Assembly (NCBI GenBank): GCA_963971575.1
Contig: OZ020624.1
Location: forward strand, 501,001-565,000
Direction: 5' to 3'
Source: Liopterus haemorrhoidalis
Lineage: Eukaryota > Arthropoda > Insecta > Coleoptera > Dytiscidae
DNA length: 64,000 nucleotides
Positions 44,070 to 54,851 of this stretch are shown piece by piece. The first letter of the stretch is position 1. Each line of letters starts with the position of its first letter. The position numbers and the translations under genes were made by a program. Under the pieces are notes generated by a model. The model saw only the letters and a program-made list of their open reading frames with translations. It had not been told where the DNA came from and ran no database searches.

Positions 44070-44584
44070 CCCTTTACCGCATAGTGTGCCATATATGGCA
44101 CATTCCGATTTTTATTTATTTTACTTTTAAAACTGAATCAGAACGTTACTTCATGAATGTTCATATATGCCACATACACATCAATGGATCCTGCAGTATC
44201 TCAAGTAATGGGCTGCAATAGATTTGAGCATATCAAGCGGAATTTGCACTTCAACGATAACTCTGAATATATTGAGAAAGGACAACTAGAAGATACGACC
44301 TTTTCTTTCAAAAATTCGAGGGCGACTGCTTTTAATCCCTAATGAAGAACACCTAGCAATTGACGAGCAAATAATACGGAATCATTTTCTTTTGTAACAT
44401 AATGTAGAATCATGTTCCATGTATGGCACAAACCCTAAATTATTATTTTAATTATTATTTTTTCATAAAAATAATAATTAATATTTTAATTATATTTTTT
44501 TGATTAATTTTTTTATCAATAAGAACCAATTCCTAATGCTCATGAATTATTTAAGCCAAAAATAAAAATTCATGCAGTAAAGGG
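44070..44584 (+). mobile_element. piggyBac-derived MITE, copy 2
   Basis: TTAA at 44066-44069 and 44585-44588; ends CCCTTTACCGCATAG and ATGCAGTAAAGGG. Plus frame 44157-44342 reads DPAVSQVMGCNRFEHIKRNL then HFNDNSEY, the same piggyBac fragment as copy 1. Inverted relative to copy 1 and 16 bp shorter. Confidence 0.9.
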
Positions 44585-44619
44585 TTAACGCAATTTTTAT
44601 TTAAGTAGAATATCGACCT

Positions 44620-45438
44620 AAAGAAACCAGTGGCGAAGAGAAGCCTCCGCTAGACTTGCCCTCTCATAAAAAAATAATAATTAAAAAAATAATAATTAAA
44701 AAAAAATATATTTTAAAAAATTATTATTTTTTTTTTAATTTAAAAAGTTTTAGGTAAATCTAGGGCTTCGAACCGGAACTGAACCGAAAAAAACCGTTAT
44801 TTTTGTCGGAACGAAAACCGGAACTGAACCGAAAAAAAATCGGTTTATTTCGGTTCAGATAATGTGTGTGAATATAAAATACATTTTATTTAAGATTATT
44901 TTTTAAACTGATGAGTAGAAAAAAATCGTAATTTTTTTAACTGATAAGTAAATTGTGCTTCTATTATTTCGGGGGGCTGGGGGGGGGGGGGTGAACGCCA
45001 AGAATCCCCCCTGGCAGTGGCCTTGGTATGATTATTACAAAATAAGGAATAAAATGTTCTAAATTATAGTAGAAAATAAATTTCTAATACAAATAAAAGC
45101 ATTTACAAATTTATCACTCGGAACTGAACCGAAAACCGAAAAAAACGTTATTTTTCCGGAACGAAAACCGGAACCGAACTGATATAATTTTTTTTAATTG
45201 AACCGGAACGAAAACCGAAACGAAAAAAATAACGGTTCGAAGCCCTGGGTAAATCTTCAAAAATACATCAAATTATGTTCTATACAAATTTTACACACAC
45301 ATACGGACGGCGCTTCGAAAATAGGTTTTTTGGATTCCCTGGACCATGAAACGTGGTCATCAGTCAAAATTTCGACATACAAAATTTTCGCGATTACAAT
45401 ACTTGCCCCTTATATATTAAGGTCGGGCAAGTAAAAAT
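44620..45438 (-). mobile_element. HINE-2 element, split by a hAT MITE
   Basis: Minus strand from 45438: TTTTTACTTGCCCGACCTTA head, ATATATAAGGGGCAAGTATT, then the same GACTGATGAC-CCATGG and CCTATTTTCGAAG blocks as 22009-22140. It continues beyond the hAT MITE (44761-45247) into AT-rich sequence ending near GAGGGCAAG at about 44660. The tail is uncertain. Confidence 0.6.
44761..45247. mobile_element. hAT MITE with perfect 8-bp duplication
   Basis: TAGGGCTTCGAACCGGAACT at left, CGGTTCGAAGCCCTG at right. The flanking GGTAAATC is identical at 44753-44760 and 45248-45255. The interior repeats GAACCGAAAA words. 487 bp, non-coding. Confidence 0.9.
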
Positions 45439-45783
45439 ATACATAATTTTAAGAGGATCTTATACTGTACACGCAAAAAAACTGTATTTGTAAATAATTC
45501 ATAAAGGATTACAAATTTAGAAAATATAATAAAACAGAATCAACAAATAATATTTGATCTTTGCATACATTCTTAGTGGATTTTGATGGATTGAATACAA
45601 TGAGTAAAATCTGTCTAATTATTAAATCTCGCTTTTGCCTGTAGTATACAATTGATCAAAATCACACAAAAATATACGTAAAGATCAAATATTGCTTGTT
45701 GATTATCTTGTATTATTTTTTTTTTTTTAATACGTAACCCTTTCTGAATTATTTACAAATTCTCTTAAAGTTTCCTGTCTACC
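45439..45783. other. AT-rich intergenic
   Basis: No feature recognised. Confidence 0.45.
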
Positions 45784-46443
45784 TACCAAAAGTTGATCAA
45801 CTCGTGCCATTGATGTCAAAAGCTTAAATATGAAGTTTCATAAAAATCCTTTTAGCCGATTTTGCTCTGCACGTGTACACGGACAGACAGACAGACGGAC
45901 GGACAGACATCGTGCTAAAAATAGTCAAAACGTTATGTAGGGACCTTAATTCGTGGAGACCCATCGAAATCTCGAAATGTCAATATCGGTATGATCACAA
46001 TACCTCCCTTATACCGGGTGAATTATTTAAGGAGCAACATACATGTTTCACATATAATGTTAATGAGTTATTTCATTTGCAACATAGCAAATTATGAAAG
46101 CAAGCTCATATCCATGGCAACAGATATGCAATGGTGATAAGATATAATAGTTATTTGACATGATAAAGTTCCTAGACAGCTAAAAAAAAGTAAATTAGAA
46201 ACAATAAATGAATTTTTATTAGTTTGTTTATATTTACATACAAACAAAAATAATAATGTCCTTAGTAGCTAAGTCCAAAAAATATTTAAAACAATAATAT
46301 TTTGTCTTTTCTATGGATACGATAAGCATTTGTTTTATGGCTATGTTGCTTTTGAAATAACTCACCTCATTAACATTATATGTGAAACACGGATGTTGCC
46401 CCTTAAATAATTCACCCGGTATATGTTGGCGGTCGGTAAAAAA
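45784..46443 (-). mobile_element. HINE-1 head and core, split by TA MITE
   Basis: Minus strand: head at 46443-46422 (TTTTTTACCGACCGCCAACA), interrupted at the TATA of ATATATAAGG by a 406-bp MITE, resuming at 46011 with AAGGGAGGTATTGTGATCAT and running through a short (GTCT) core to the TTGATCAACTTTTGGTA block. The tail is missing. Confidence 0.85.
46014..46419. mobile_element. TA-targeted MITE, 406 bp
   Basis: Inverted ends CCGGGTGAATTATTTAAGG and its counterpart (CCTTAAATAATTCACCCGG), continuing as imperfect repeats to about 55 bp. TA duplicated on both sides (46012-46013, 46420-46421). The interrupted HINE-1 head proves the insertion point. Non-coding; Tc1/mariner-type. Confidence 0.9.
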
Positions 46444-46789
46444 GCCGACCAACTTAATAAGAATTAATCATAGAAAAAAAAAGTTCATCATGCCTCAAGG
46501 TATGTGTAAAATATTAAATATAGCATTGTTATCTTATCAGCTAATAATTATAATTTAGTGCACGTCCATTGTTAATATAACGACTGTTTACTTACCTTGT
46601 AAATATCTCAAGTCAATTTATTCAAAAAGGAAAAAAAAAACAACACCTATTTTTGAAATATTTATTCAAATAATTTTTTTGCAAAACTTTATAAAAAAAT
46701 CTGGAATGTATTTTAACACAGTACTCTAAGATATACAATTCAAATTATTATACATTTAGGGCTAAGTACATGTATTTCAGTGGCGTACA
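46444..46789. other. AT-rich intergenic
   Basis: No feature recognised. Confidence 0.45.
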
Positions 46790-47841
46790 CAAGGTGGAGA
46801 GGGGGACAAATATTAAAAAAAAAAAAACAAACCTGTCAAATTAAAGAAATTTAGTATTTGCACCTCAAAGATTAATAATAAGAGAATATTATGAAGCAAA
46901 AGTAAATTTTCAGTGATGGGCGTTTACACGTAAACTTTAATTGTTTACGTTTACGTGTAAACTTATGTAAACAATTGGTAAACTTGTCAATAATGTAAAC
47001 TTTGTAAACTGTCAAATAATGAGATTAGTTTTAGTTATTTAATACGAATAATAGAGAGTTAATGAACAAGTATATTCAGTTCAAAACAATAAATTTATTA
47101 AAAATATGGTGGGAAGAAACCGAAGCAATAGTTCTGAAGAACTAGGTTTTGTTTTAATTAAAAAAATGAAAGAAAATATAGGGCGTTATGCAAAATTTGC
47201 AATGAATCTTTTCGTTATTAAAAAATATAGGCTGATTTTCTTAAAGGTGAAATTTAATGTATTTTGTTATTAAAAAAATTAGACTGAATTTTTTAAAGAA
47301 AAAAGTTTTTTATTTTTCATATTCATATTTACTAATTTTTATGTAACACCTGTATAATGATGCAAATTCGATTTTTATTAATATGTATATTGGCTTGTCC
47401 TAATTTTATATACTTACTTTTTCATTTAAAATCGTTTCATTAAAATTTTATTATTTATAAAAATGTATTGATAATGAGGTTCTGTAATTCAAAACAAGTG
47501 CGCATGTCTAAATCATTGTTTACATTGTTTACAAGAGTTTTTGTGTTTACTTTACATCAATTGTTTACGCGTCAATAATGAGGTAACTTACATCATGTAA
47601 CTTACGCGCCCATCACTGCATATGATCAAAATCTTTTTTATATCGACAAAAAAATGTTTTCTACCTTTTTTTGAAGAACTGGAATACACCCCTGTTTTAT
47701 ACCAGAGACGTACTCTATGACGCATAAGAGAACCAATTATTTCAATACAAGAAAAAAAATTTTTTTCGTCACTGTTGTTTAAACAGAGACGTACTCCGAT
47801 TTTTATCAGGAGGCACAAGATAATATTATGATACGCCTATG
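46790..47841. mobile_element. Candidate hAT element enclosing a second hAT
   Basis: CAGTGGCGTACACAAGG at 46790 and GATACGCCTATG near 47841 are imperfect inverted ends of the common CAGTGGCGTA hAT type. The 8-bp flanks do not agree, so limits are uncertain. The inner hAT at 46911-47618 accounts for most of the length. Confidence 0.4.
46911..47618 (+). mobile_element. hAT element remnant with BED-finger fragment
   Basis: Inverted ends CAGTGATGGGCG and CGCGCCCATCACTG. A plus frame near 47165-47218 reads KNERKYRALCKICNESFRY then a stop, the first two cysteines of a BED zinc finger, common at the N-terminus of hAT transposases. The rest of the transposase is deleted. A reversed, truncated relative lies at 52391-52832. 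Confidence 0.7.
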
Positions 47842-47925
47842 ATAATCCCAGATTTTGGAAATTAGGTATAAGCAGTTCACTTTTGTAAGAACAAACTAAG
47901 AGGAAATTTTGTTTTCAATAGTTGG

Positions 47926-48384
47926 CACTAAAGTCACTGGATTATACAAAGTAGCGCAAGCTTTGAAGAAGCCGACAGACCCCAGGGTTTGATTGGCAAC
48001 ATTGCTTTCCCTATTAAGCAAACTAAAGTAGCAATTTTTACGTTCTAAAGTTTGCGTCTGCGCTGTCACATCTCTCTTTCTCGCTCTAATTTAATAACTT
48101 CCTGTGTCAGCGGTTTGAATATTTAAGGATAAGTTTAATTTAAATTTATATATTATATCCATTTTATTTAATAAAAATTAAAAAAATAATTGAAACCACA
48201 ATTTTGTTATAGTGCATCTTTGATTAAAAAAATCGTGATTACAATGTTTAAAATAAAAAATTTGGTAGTACTAGTATCTTATTTTTTTACTATTGGAATC
48301 ACTGAAAATCATTTGTGTTGGCGATATTTTTAGCCCCAGTATGGCCGCCGTTGCGCTACTTTGTATAATCTAGTGACTTTAGTT
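47926..48384. mobile_element. MITE with ~40-bp inverted repeats
   Basis: Left ACTAAAGTCACTGGATTATA then CAAAGTAGCGCAA; right is its inverse, TTGCGCTACTTTG then TATAATCTAGTGACTTTAGT. About 457 bp. Superfamily unclear: the outermost ACTAAAGT might be repeat or target duplication. Confidence 0.75.
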
Positions 48385-48774
48385 GGCACCTTTGAAACTG
48401 TATGTCATGTTGGTATTAAAAAATGTCACTTTTTTAAAATGTCGATCCATTTGACATATGTCATAATGATATCTTATATATAATGATCATAACCTATCAA
48501 CCCAAAGTCGGTTTTACATATTATCCGTCTTATTTTGTAATACGTAACTAACAGGGGAAGTTCATTTTTTATGTTGTATATTGACAATACATTTATAATA
48601 TTATCATAGTATTGGTTCACACTGATACGCCAGTCTGTTTACACCACAACAGTCACCAAAGTAACCAGATCTAGTTTCGTGTTACAAATTGAGACGGATT
48701 ATAGTAAGGAATATTTTTAATTGACAATTAAAGTCAGTAACACACCATAAAAGTAACCAAAATAACCAGATCTA
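48385..48774. other. AT-rich intergenic
   Basis: No feature recognised. AGTAACC(A/T)AA(G/A)TAACCAGATCTA occurs twice near 48658 and 48752. Confidence 0.45.
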
Positions 48775-49587
48775 CAGTCTGTTCCAAACGGTTAGGCGGA
48801 ACTAGATTTTGCAATCTAGTTACTTTCATCGTTTAAATCATGCTTTTCGACCGTTTTGTTTAAGCTTTGTAAATCATACTTACAATAAATATTTTTTGGT
48901 TAAGGTTAATATCATTTTAAAATGTCATTTTCTTTATATTTTGATTTTTTGTGTCATTCTTAATACAAATTTCCCATTTACAGTCTGTTCCAAACGGTTA
49001 AGCGGAACTAGATTTTGCAATCTAGTTACTTTCATCGCTTAAATCGTGCTTTTCGGTCGTTTTGTTTAAGCTTTGTAAATCATACTTACAATTAACATTT
49101 TTTGGTTAAGGTTAATATCATTTTAAAATGTCATTTTCTTTATATTTTGATATTTTGTGCATTCTTAATACAAATTTCCCATTTATTTATTTTCTTGTCA
49201 TTAAAATTTGTAAAAAAAATAATTTAATTTTGACATGTCATTCGTTTCTATGGTTTCATTGTTGGAATTTTAAATTTTGACATTCCAACGTGAAAAATTA
49301 AATAACCCCAGCAAGGTCCCTTCTCGTGACAACCTAAAAGAACGAAAATCCCATTTAGTTCCGCTTAACCGTTTGGAACAGACTGTATTTATTTTTTTGT
49401 CAATAAAATAAGTAAAAAAAATTATTAAATTTTGACATGTCATTCGTTTCCATGGTTTCATTGTTGGAATTTTAAATTTTGACATTCGAACGTGAAAAAT
49501 GAAATAAACCAAGCAAGGTCCCTTCTCGTGACAACCTAAAAGAACGAAATTCCCATTTAGTTCCGCCTAACCGTTTGGAACAGACTG
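48775..49587. mobile_element. MITE-A copy 5, interrupted by another MITE-A
   Basis: Starts CAGTCTGTTCCAAACGGTTA (48775) and ends GGAACAGACTG (49587). At the TA of CCCATTTA-TTTATTTT it contains a complete MITE-A (48981-49385). Without it the length is about 408 bp. Confidence 0.9.
48981..49385. mobile_element. MITE-A copy 6, nested in copy 5
   Basis: Complete 405-bp element in the same orientation as its host, TA duplicated at both borders (48979-48980 and 49386-49387). Confidence 0.9.
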
Positions 49588-50052
49588 TAGTTTGTCCTTA
49601 CAAGAATGAACAGCATATTATATCTGTATGATTCAGTCTGCCAAATCTCCTAAATCTGAGGCTTTAGGAAAAAATAAAAAATATTTTTTTAACACTTTAT
49701 TACTTAACATAATTTACTGATTATCGCATGTTACATTTCAAAATATATGCATATCACTGAACTTTATAAAATTTCAATAATACACTTGAATCCACAAGAA
49801 CTGTTCTGTTATTTAGGTTCAATAAAATCCCTAAAACATAAATACTAAGAACTCTGTAACTGATTATCTTACAAAAGTCTGGTTTGCACCAACGTATTCC
49901 GTAAATCTTTCCGCTGAAATGTTGTCGAATTAAAAAAATTCACAAAAGGCTGTTGCGCCAACTAGGATAAAAAACAGAACAGTTCCAAAAAAAAATTCCC
50001 TTAGATTAAATCATAAACAAAACACCTTAATAGTATTTATACATTTGTAACA
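49588..50052 (-). other. Presumed 3' UTR of the Pgant7-like gene
   Basis: Lies immediately downstream of the stop codon. AATAAA words occur on the minus strand (for example at 49697-49702) and could serve for polyadenylation, but no site can be fixed from sequence alone. Confidence 0.35.
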
Positions 50053-51786
50053 TTAATATTTAGGTCGGATTTGTTTGAAATACCATTGTTGATAAGTGTT
50101 GTTAATGTCGCAAGGCATTAAAGAAAGGTGGGCAGTTTGCGGGTGTAGCGCCATGCATTTTTTATGCACCCGATGATACATGACATGCGTTTTAGTATCA
50201 TACTGCCACGGACCGTCCACCGTTCCCAATCGACAAAACGCAAGCTTGATTCCTTGGGAATCAGCTTCAATACAGCGTTCACCAACCCCGAGCTGACCTT
50301 TAGCGTTTAAACGAATAAGTTGATTATTTCCGAAGCCGTGGCAATGTTGCATAGCCATTAAAGATGGAGGTGCGTGACCTAAAGTATCAAGACAGCTACT
50401 AGTTGCTCCGGAACGCATTTCTCCCCACTCTAAGTTCGGAGGGAGCTCTGGAAATTTATCCAAAACATCATAAGCGACATTTTCCATGAACCAACTAAAG
50501 CTTTTACATTGAAGTTTATTTTTTAAGTTTAACTGTTCGGAAATATCACCCATATCTAAGAAACGGGCAAGCGGTTCACGAGTGTAAAAGTATTCTTTGT
50601 ATTTCTCATCAAACCAAGTTTCTATCACACGTTTGTAGTTTATAGTAATAAGTGGACCTTTCTTTTTGTTAGCGAGTTTACCGAAATTATACGGCATAAA
50701 TCCACGGTAAACGTGACCGACACGAGAACAAGGTACCCATTCAATAGAACCACCGCATTGCCAAATTTTAAAACTTAATTCAAAGTTTTCACCTCCCCAC
50801 ACAAGTAGACCAGGATCGTAAGCTCCAAGTTCAAGAAAATATTTTCTGTTCATCGCAAACAGGCCTCCGGCATGTGTTGGACTCTTGTACGGCTCACTGT
50901 TGTGTTCTCTACGATTTGCTTCACGTTTCGGCACTTCATTTTCCTTATACAACATACCCCATTCGAATATTCCACGATAATGATGGCCATCAGCGTAAAC
51001 TGGCCGATATTCAAATGTTTTATGATCTATCCCGTCGATTACAGGTACTGTCATTGTTTTTGAGTCTCGATAAATCGGGGCGAGGAGTGGCGGTAGCCAG
51101 TTTGTGTTAACTTCGCAGTGAGCGTCGAGGAATACTATCACTTCACCAGTTGCTTCTTGAGCACCTCGGGAACGTGTTCGGATCAAACCTTCACGTTGAA
51201 TATTACGAATAATACGCACTTTACCATTAAAACGTGAAATATAGTTGTCTAAATCAGATTTGAGGTTATCTTTATCACTGAAGTCATCAACGAGAAGAAT
51301 TTCTTGAAGGAACTGTGGTGGTGTACGATTGTATACAGAGTGAACGGTACGTAGCAACACAGACCAACCCTCGTTGTGGAACACGATGATGACACTTGTT
51401 TTTGCGAGGTCTTCGGGATACTCCCAGTGCCGACATTCATCCAAACGAGTGTCGTGGATGGAACGATCCAGGGATATTTCATCGGAACATGCTATATTCA
51501 TACCGTACTCTGATTCAGATTGTCGTTCATCATTCTGTTGATCCTCTCGCAGTGCATGAGGTTCACCATTCTCACCAGGTCCTTCCCGATGTTCAATGTC
51601 CTTAGGTTCAAAGTTTCCTAGATTGGATATTAGTACAGGTGTCCTCTTGTTTCTTAAACGCAATGCCACTGCATGTGGTTCATCAGTTTTTTCTGACCAT
51701 GTTAACAGCAGATATAGTAATGGAATCAAAATAAACACGATAACTCCAATTCTGAACAGTCTGCTTTTTCGAATTATAAAAACCAT
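50053..51786 (-). CDS. Pgant7: Polypeptide N-acetylgalactosaminyltransferase (GALNT7/Pgant7-like)
   Basis: Intact 577-residue type II Golgi membrane enzyme that adds GalNAc to Ser/Thr, the first step of mucin-type O-glycosylation, probably acting on already glycosylated peptides as known for GALNT7. Short cytosolic tail, one membrane span (about 11-29), stem to about 95, glycosyltransferase-2 catalytic domain about 128-400 and a C-terminal ricin-type lectin domain about 460-575. The manganese-binding motif is DAH at 221-223 with H358 (GHVYR) as probable third ligand. The Gal/GalNAc-transferase motif WGGENFELSFKIWQCGG is at 330-346. Lectin repeats show CLD (465), CIE (505) and CMA (544). The start ATG has A at -3 and G at +4. 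The gene is intronless, with base composition clearly less AT-rich than its surroundings. The GALNT7 subtype is from recollection of the family (YGMNIACSDEISLDRSI-like region), so the symbol is less sure than the enzyme class. Confidence 0.92.
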   Translation of the reverse strand: MVFIIRKSRLFRIGVIVFILIPLLYLLLTWSEKTDEPHAVALRLRNKRTPVLISNLGNFEPKDIEHREGPGENGEPHALREDQQNDERQSESEYGMNIACSDEISLDRSIHDTRLDECRHWEYPEDLAKTSVIIVFHNEGWSVLLRTVHSVYNRTPPQFLQEILLVDDFSDKDNLKSDLDNYISRFNGKVRIIRNIQREGLIRTRSRGAQEATGEVIVFLDAHCEVNTNWLPPLLAPIYRDSKTMTVPVIDGIDHKTFEYRPVYADGHHYRGIFEWGMLYKENEVPKREANRREHNSEPYKSPTHAGGLFAMNRKYFLELGAYDPGLLVWGGENFELSFKIWQCGGSIEWVPCSRVGHVYRGFMPYNFGKLANKKKGPLITINYKRVIETWFDEKYKEYFYTREPLARFLDMGDISEQLNLKNKLQCKSFSWFMENVAYDVLDKFPELPPNLEWGEMRSGATSSCLDTLGHAPPSLMAMQHCHGFGNNQLIRLNAKGQLGVGERCIEADSQGIKLAFCRLGTVDGPWQYDTKTHVMYHRVHKKCMALHPQTAHLSLMPCDINNTYQQWYFKQIRPKY

Positions 51787-52390
51787 TTTATTGGCTAGTT
51801 GTATAAAATCACAGATATGTTACATGTGAGCAAAATGGGTATTTTACTATTTTTGACAGGTGCTACGTGTCAAAATACCGTCACGACATTAAATCTATCA
51901 CCAAAGACACGACCATTGTGAACGTAATAACCAGTCCGGACATTTCATTCCCTAAGCACTTTTATTAGATCTAGAACACCACTATCTGTCCACGGTCTAT
52001 TGTTCTTTGATAATTATAACAAACACTAACTTATTATAATAATATTTACCGGTAAATCTTAACCAGGTTTTTGTTTTTAATACAGGTGCTACCACCTATA
52101 CGACGCGTCTATCAACTATCTATTGACACGAAAGCAAAAAATAAATTATTAGATTGGCAACACTGAACCTAAATTTTTTTTTTTAATTTTAATTAAATTT
52201 GAAGTTTTTTATTCAATAAACTTTAAAGCGGTAAGCTCAAACAGAGAAATGAGAATAAAGTGTAAATAAAACACTTATGTGCGGGTATTTTTTGAAAAAC
52301 TTTCATTTTTATATATCTAATCAAATTAACAAAAAACTGACTTGCATTTTGTTTAGAAATAGCGAGAATGTTTTTTTACTTGCATGTCGT
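51787..52390. other. Upstream region of the glycosyltransferase gene
   Basis: Should contain the 5' UTR and promoter. I see no TATA box that I would defend. 52274-52336 is a fragment of the sequence found at 22774-22830 (GTGCGGGTATTTTTTGAAAA), part of HINE-2. Confidence 0.4.
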
Positions 52391-52832
52391 CAGTGATGGG
52401 CGCGTAAGTTACATGATGTAAGTTACCTCATTGTTGACGCGTAAACAACTGATGTAAAGTAAACACAAAACTCTTGTAAAAAATGTAAACAACGTAAACA
52501 ATGTAAAAAATGATTTAGACATACGCACTTGTTTTGAATTACAGAACCTCATTATCAATACATTTTTATAAATAATAAAATTTTAATGAAACGATTTTAA
52601 ATGAAAAAGTAAGTATATAAAATTAGGACAAGCCAATATACATATTAATAAAAATCGAATTTGCATCATTATACAGGTGTTACATACAAATTAGTAATAA
52701 CAAAATACATTAAATTTCACCTTTAAGAAAATCAGCCTATATTTTTTAATAACGAAAAGATTCATTGCAAATTTTGTATAACGCCCTATATTTTCTTTCA
52801 TTTTCTTAGTTAAAACAAAACCTTGTTCCACA
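52391..52832 (-). mobile_element. hAT remnant, relative of 46911-47618
   Basis: CAGTGATGGGCGCGTAAGTT at left, then a long reverse-complement match to 47618-47140 (GACATACGCACTTGTTTTGA, AATTAGGACAAGCCAATATA, AACGCCCTATATTTTC). The match ends near 52832 and the other terminus is missing. Confidence 0.75.
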
Positions 52833-53183
52833 AATTATAAAACAAGCCTAAAAAAATAGCCCTTATAAAAATTGTCTTTGTTAATTATGTTAATTTTTTT
52901 TTATCAATTTTCTTTTAAATTAAGTGTATAAGACATTGCTGGTCCTGGATATTTCAAAAATTCCAATCGCTGAAATTATGCGCATATTACTTGCGCATAT
53001 CGGCAATATTTTGTTACGTCACAGCGTCATTGCACCCGGGTGACACTCTTATGGACCGACCTTGGACAACTGTTTTAGTTTTTGACCGGTTCAGAGATGG
53101 CGAGAGAATGCAAAATAAATAGATATATTACGAACGTAGCCGACTTCGAACGACCAGTAGCTTCGTGTTGTGTTGTTTTTAAA
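52833..53183. other. AT-rich intergenic
   Basis: No feature recognised. Confidence 0.4.
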
Positions 53184-53645
53184 GTGGGAAACAGAATGCA
53201 CCGAGTTCTACGACGCGTTAACGGCGTACGTACGGCACCATCTGTCAGAAGAAAGTTAAAACCAAGCTGTCGTACGCAAGTGCACAGAATGGATAACGTT
53301 CTACGCCGTTGATACTGAATGTTCGTCAACTTCCAACTTTTGACGCTGTTAAACGTTGACGCAGAACACCTAACCTCAGTTTTTACTGAATAATAAAGTG
53401 TTTGTATGTATAAATAACTTGCATACAACATAAATAACATCATTCACAAGTCTTCATCATCCATTATACTTTTAATAAAAGAAAGCGCACGTATAAATAC
53501 AGATATAGGTTGTCAAGTGACACTTGACGGCGTTAAAAATTATTGCATTGTGTTCAGGCGAAATTTCTCAACGGCGCTACGCAACGCTGTCGCAAATGAC
53601 GCCGCGCTGACGCTGTAGCGCGCTGTGCATTCTGTTCCAGGCTTT
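53184..53645. mobile_element. MITE with GAACAGAATGCAC ends
   Basis: AAAGTGGGAAACAGAATGCA at left and TGCATTCTGTTCCAGGCTTT at right are inverted ends, both leading into CpG-rich ACG(A/C)CGCG(T/C) sequence. About 460 bp. No clean target duplication. Non-coding. Confidence 0.65.
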
Positions 53646-53764
53646 AGTCGCTGAGTAACTGCCATTATTTTTAGTTTGGAGTTAATTAGTTTTGTTTATT
53701 TTGATATTGTGTTTTGTGTTTTCTTTTGTAAATTATGTTAATGTCCAGATAATAGTATATGAAA

Positions 53765-53911
53765 AATAAAATAACTCTACTTTTGGACAGTCAGTATTTA
53801 TTTTCGAATCACAACGTTTCGCTGTTAGATAAACAGCTGTATTTCTAACAGTGAAAAGTTTTGTTTCTAAAATAAATATTGACAGTCCAAAAGTAAGTTA
53901 TTTTATTTCTC
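53765..53911. repeat. ~147-bp near-complete palindrome
   Basis: The two halves are inverted copies along their whole length: AAATAACTCTACTTTTGGAC versus GTCCAAAAGTAAGTTATTTT, TATTTATTTT versus AAAATAAATA, CTGTTAGATAAACAGC versus GCTGTATTTCTAACAG, centred on ACAGCTGT. It would fold as a single long hairpin. Either a tiny fold-back MITE or a hairpin RNA precursor. Confidence 0.85.
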
Positions 53912-54851
53912 AGTAATTATAATGTAATTTTGTGTTCCAAAAATAAATAGCTTAGATCTTTTATTTATATTTATTTATTTAGATTCCTTATATATATTAT
54001 TACAGGTTTTTAAATATATGTATTTTTTTGTTTCTTGTAAAACTTTTGTTAATATAAATAACAAAATGTTGCAATACACAAAAAAATATATATTTCATAC
54101 AATAATTATAAACCTAAAACTGATAGTGTAATTCAAATTTGGCGGTTCAGTTTTTTAGTATTTGGCTGGTTCGTAGGAGCGCTGTTAGACGTACTAAATT
54201 TTCTTGCTGGGACTGTCCGTTCTTCTTATATGTTCTGTGGTCATTGTGTTATCGCTCCCAACGAAGGAGCACGCATTTTTTTGCGGTGAATATTTTTCCA
54301 AAAAGTAATTGGAAATTAGTGCAAAAATAGCGAATTTTGAACTGAAGATGATAAATAAATAATTTAAAAGGGCACTGATATAAAAATTTAAATTATATTA
54401 TTGAGAAATTCGAGGAAAATGTTGGAGTCCTTGAGCGTCTACTTGTTGCTTGACTTCGGAAATGAAGAAAAATAGGTGAGTGTTTATTTATTTTAAAATA
54501 TTAGGGCCTTAATATTGAAAATTAAGATTTTTTATAGCATTTTTGGCTATTTTTTATAATATTTCTTTGTTCTATTTTATTAATTTTTTTGCGTCGCATA
54601 AATCGAGGTCATTAATTGGCACATTCTTGTAGGATTATAGAGATAAGGCACGCCGGTCATTAGTGAAGTTAACATTGTAATATTCAGCTCAGTAAATGCA
54701 GGTGTTTATTTAATAATTTTAACTTGGATATTTTAAAGATAAATAATGTATTGTACAAAATTATTGCAAGAAATTTTATATATTTTTGTTTTTATTTAGT
54801 AAAACCGTGGATATAATATATGTGTTTTTTTAACTTATAATTTATTTCCAG
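53912..54851 (+). other. Candidate upstream exon and intron
   Basis: A possible exon ends at 54475 before a strong donor (AATAG|GTGAGTG), and 54476-54851 looks like an intron ending TTATTTCCAG. In the frame needed by the next exon the candidate ends in TAG, so if real it would be 5' UTR or joined differently. Weak. Confidence 0.25.

Noticed and set aside
50872..51829. Plus-strand and alternative minus-strand frames across the glycosyltransferase gene
   Set aside because: Shadows of the 577-codon minus-strand gene.
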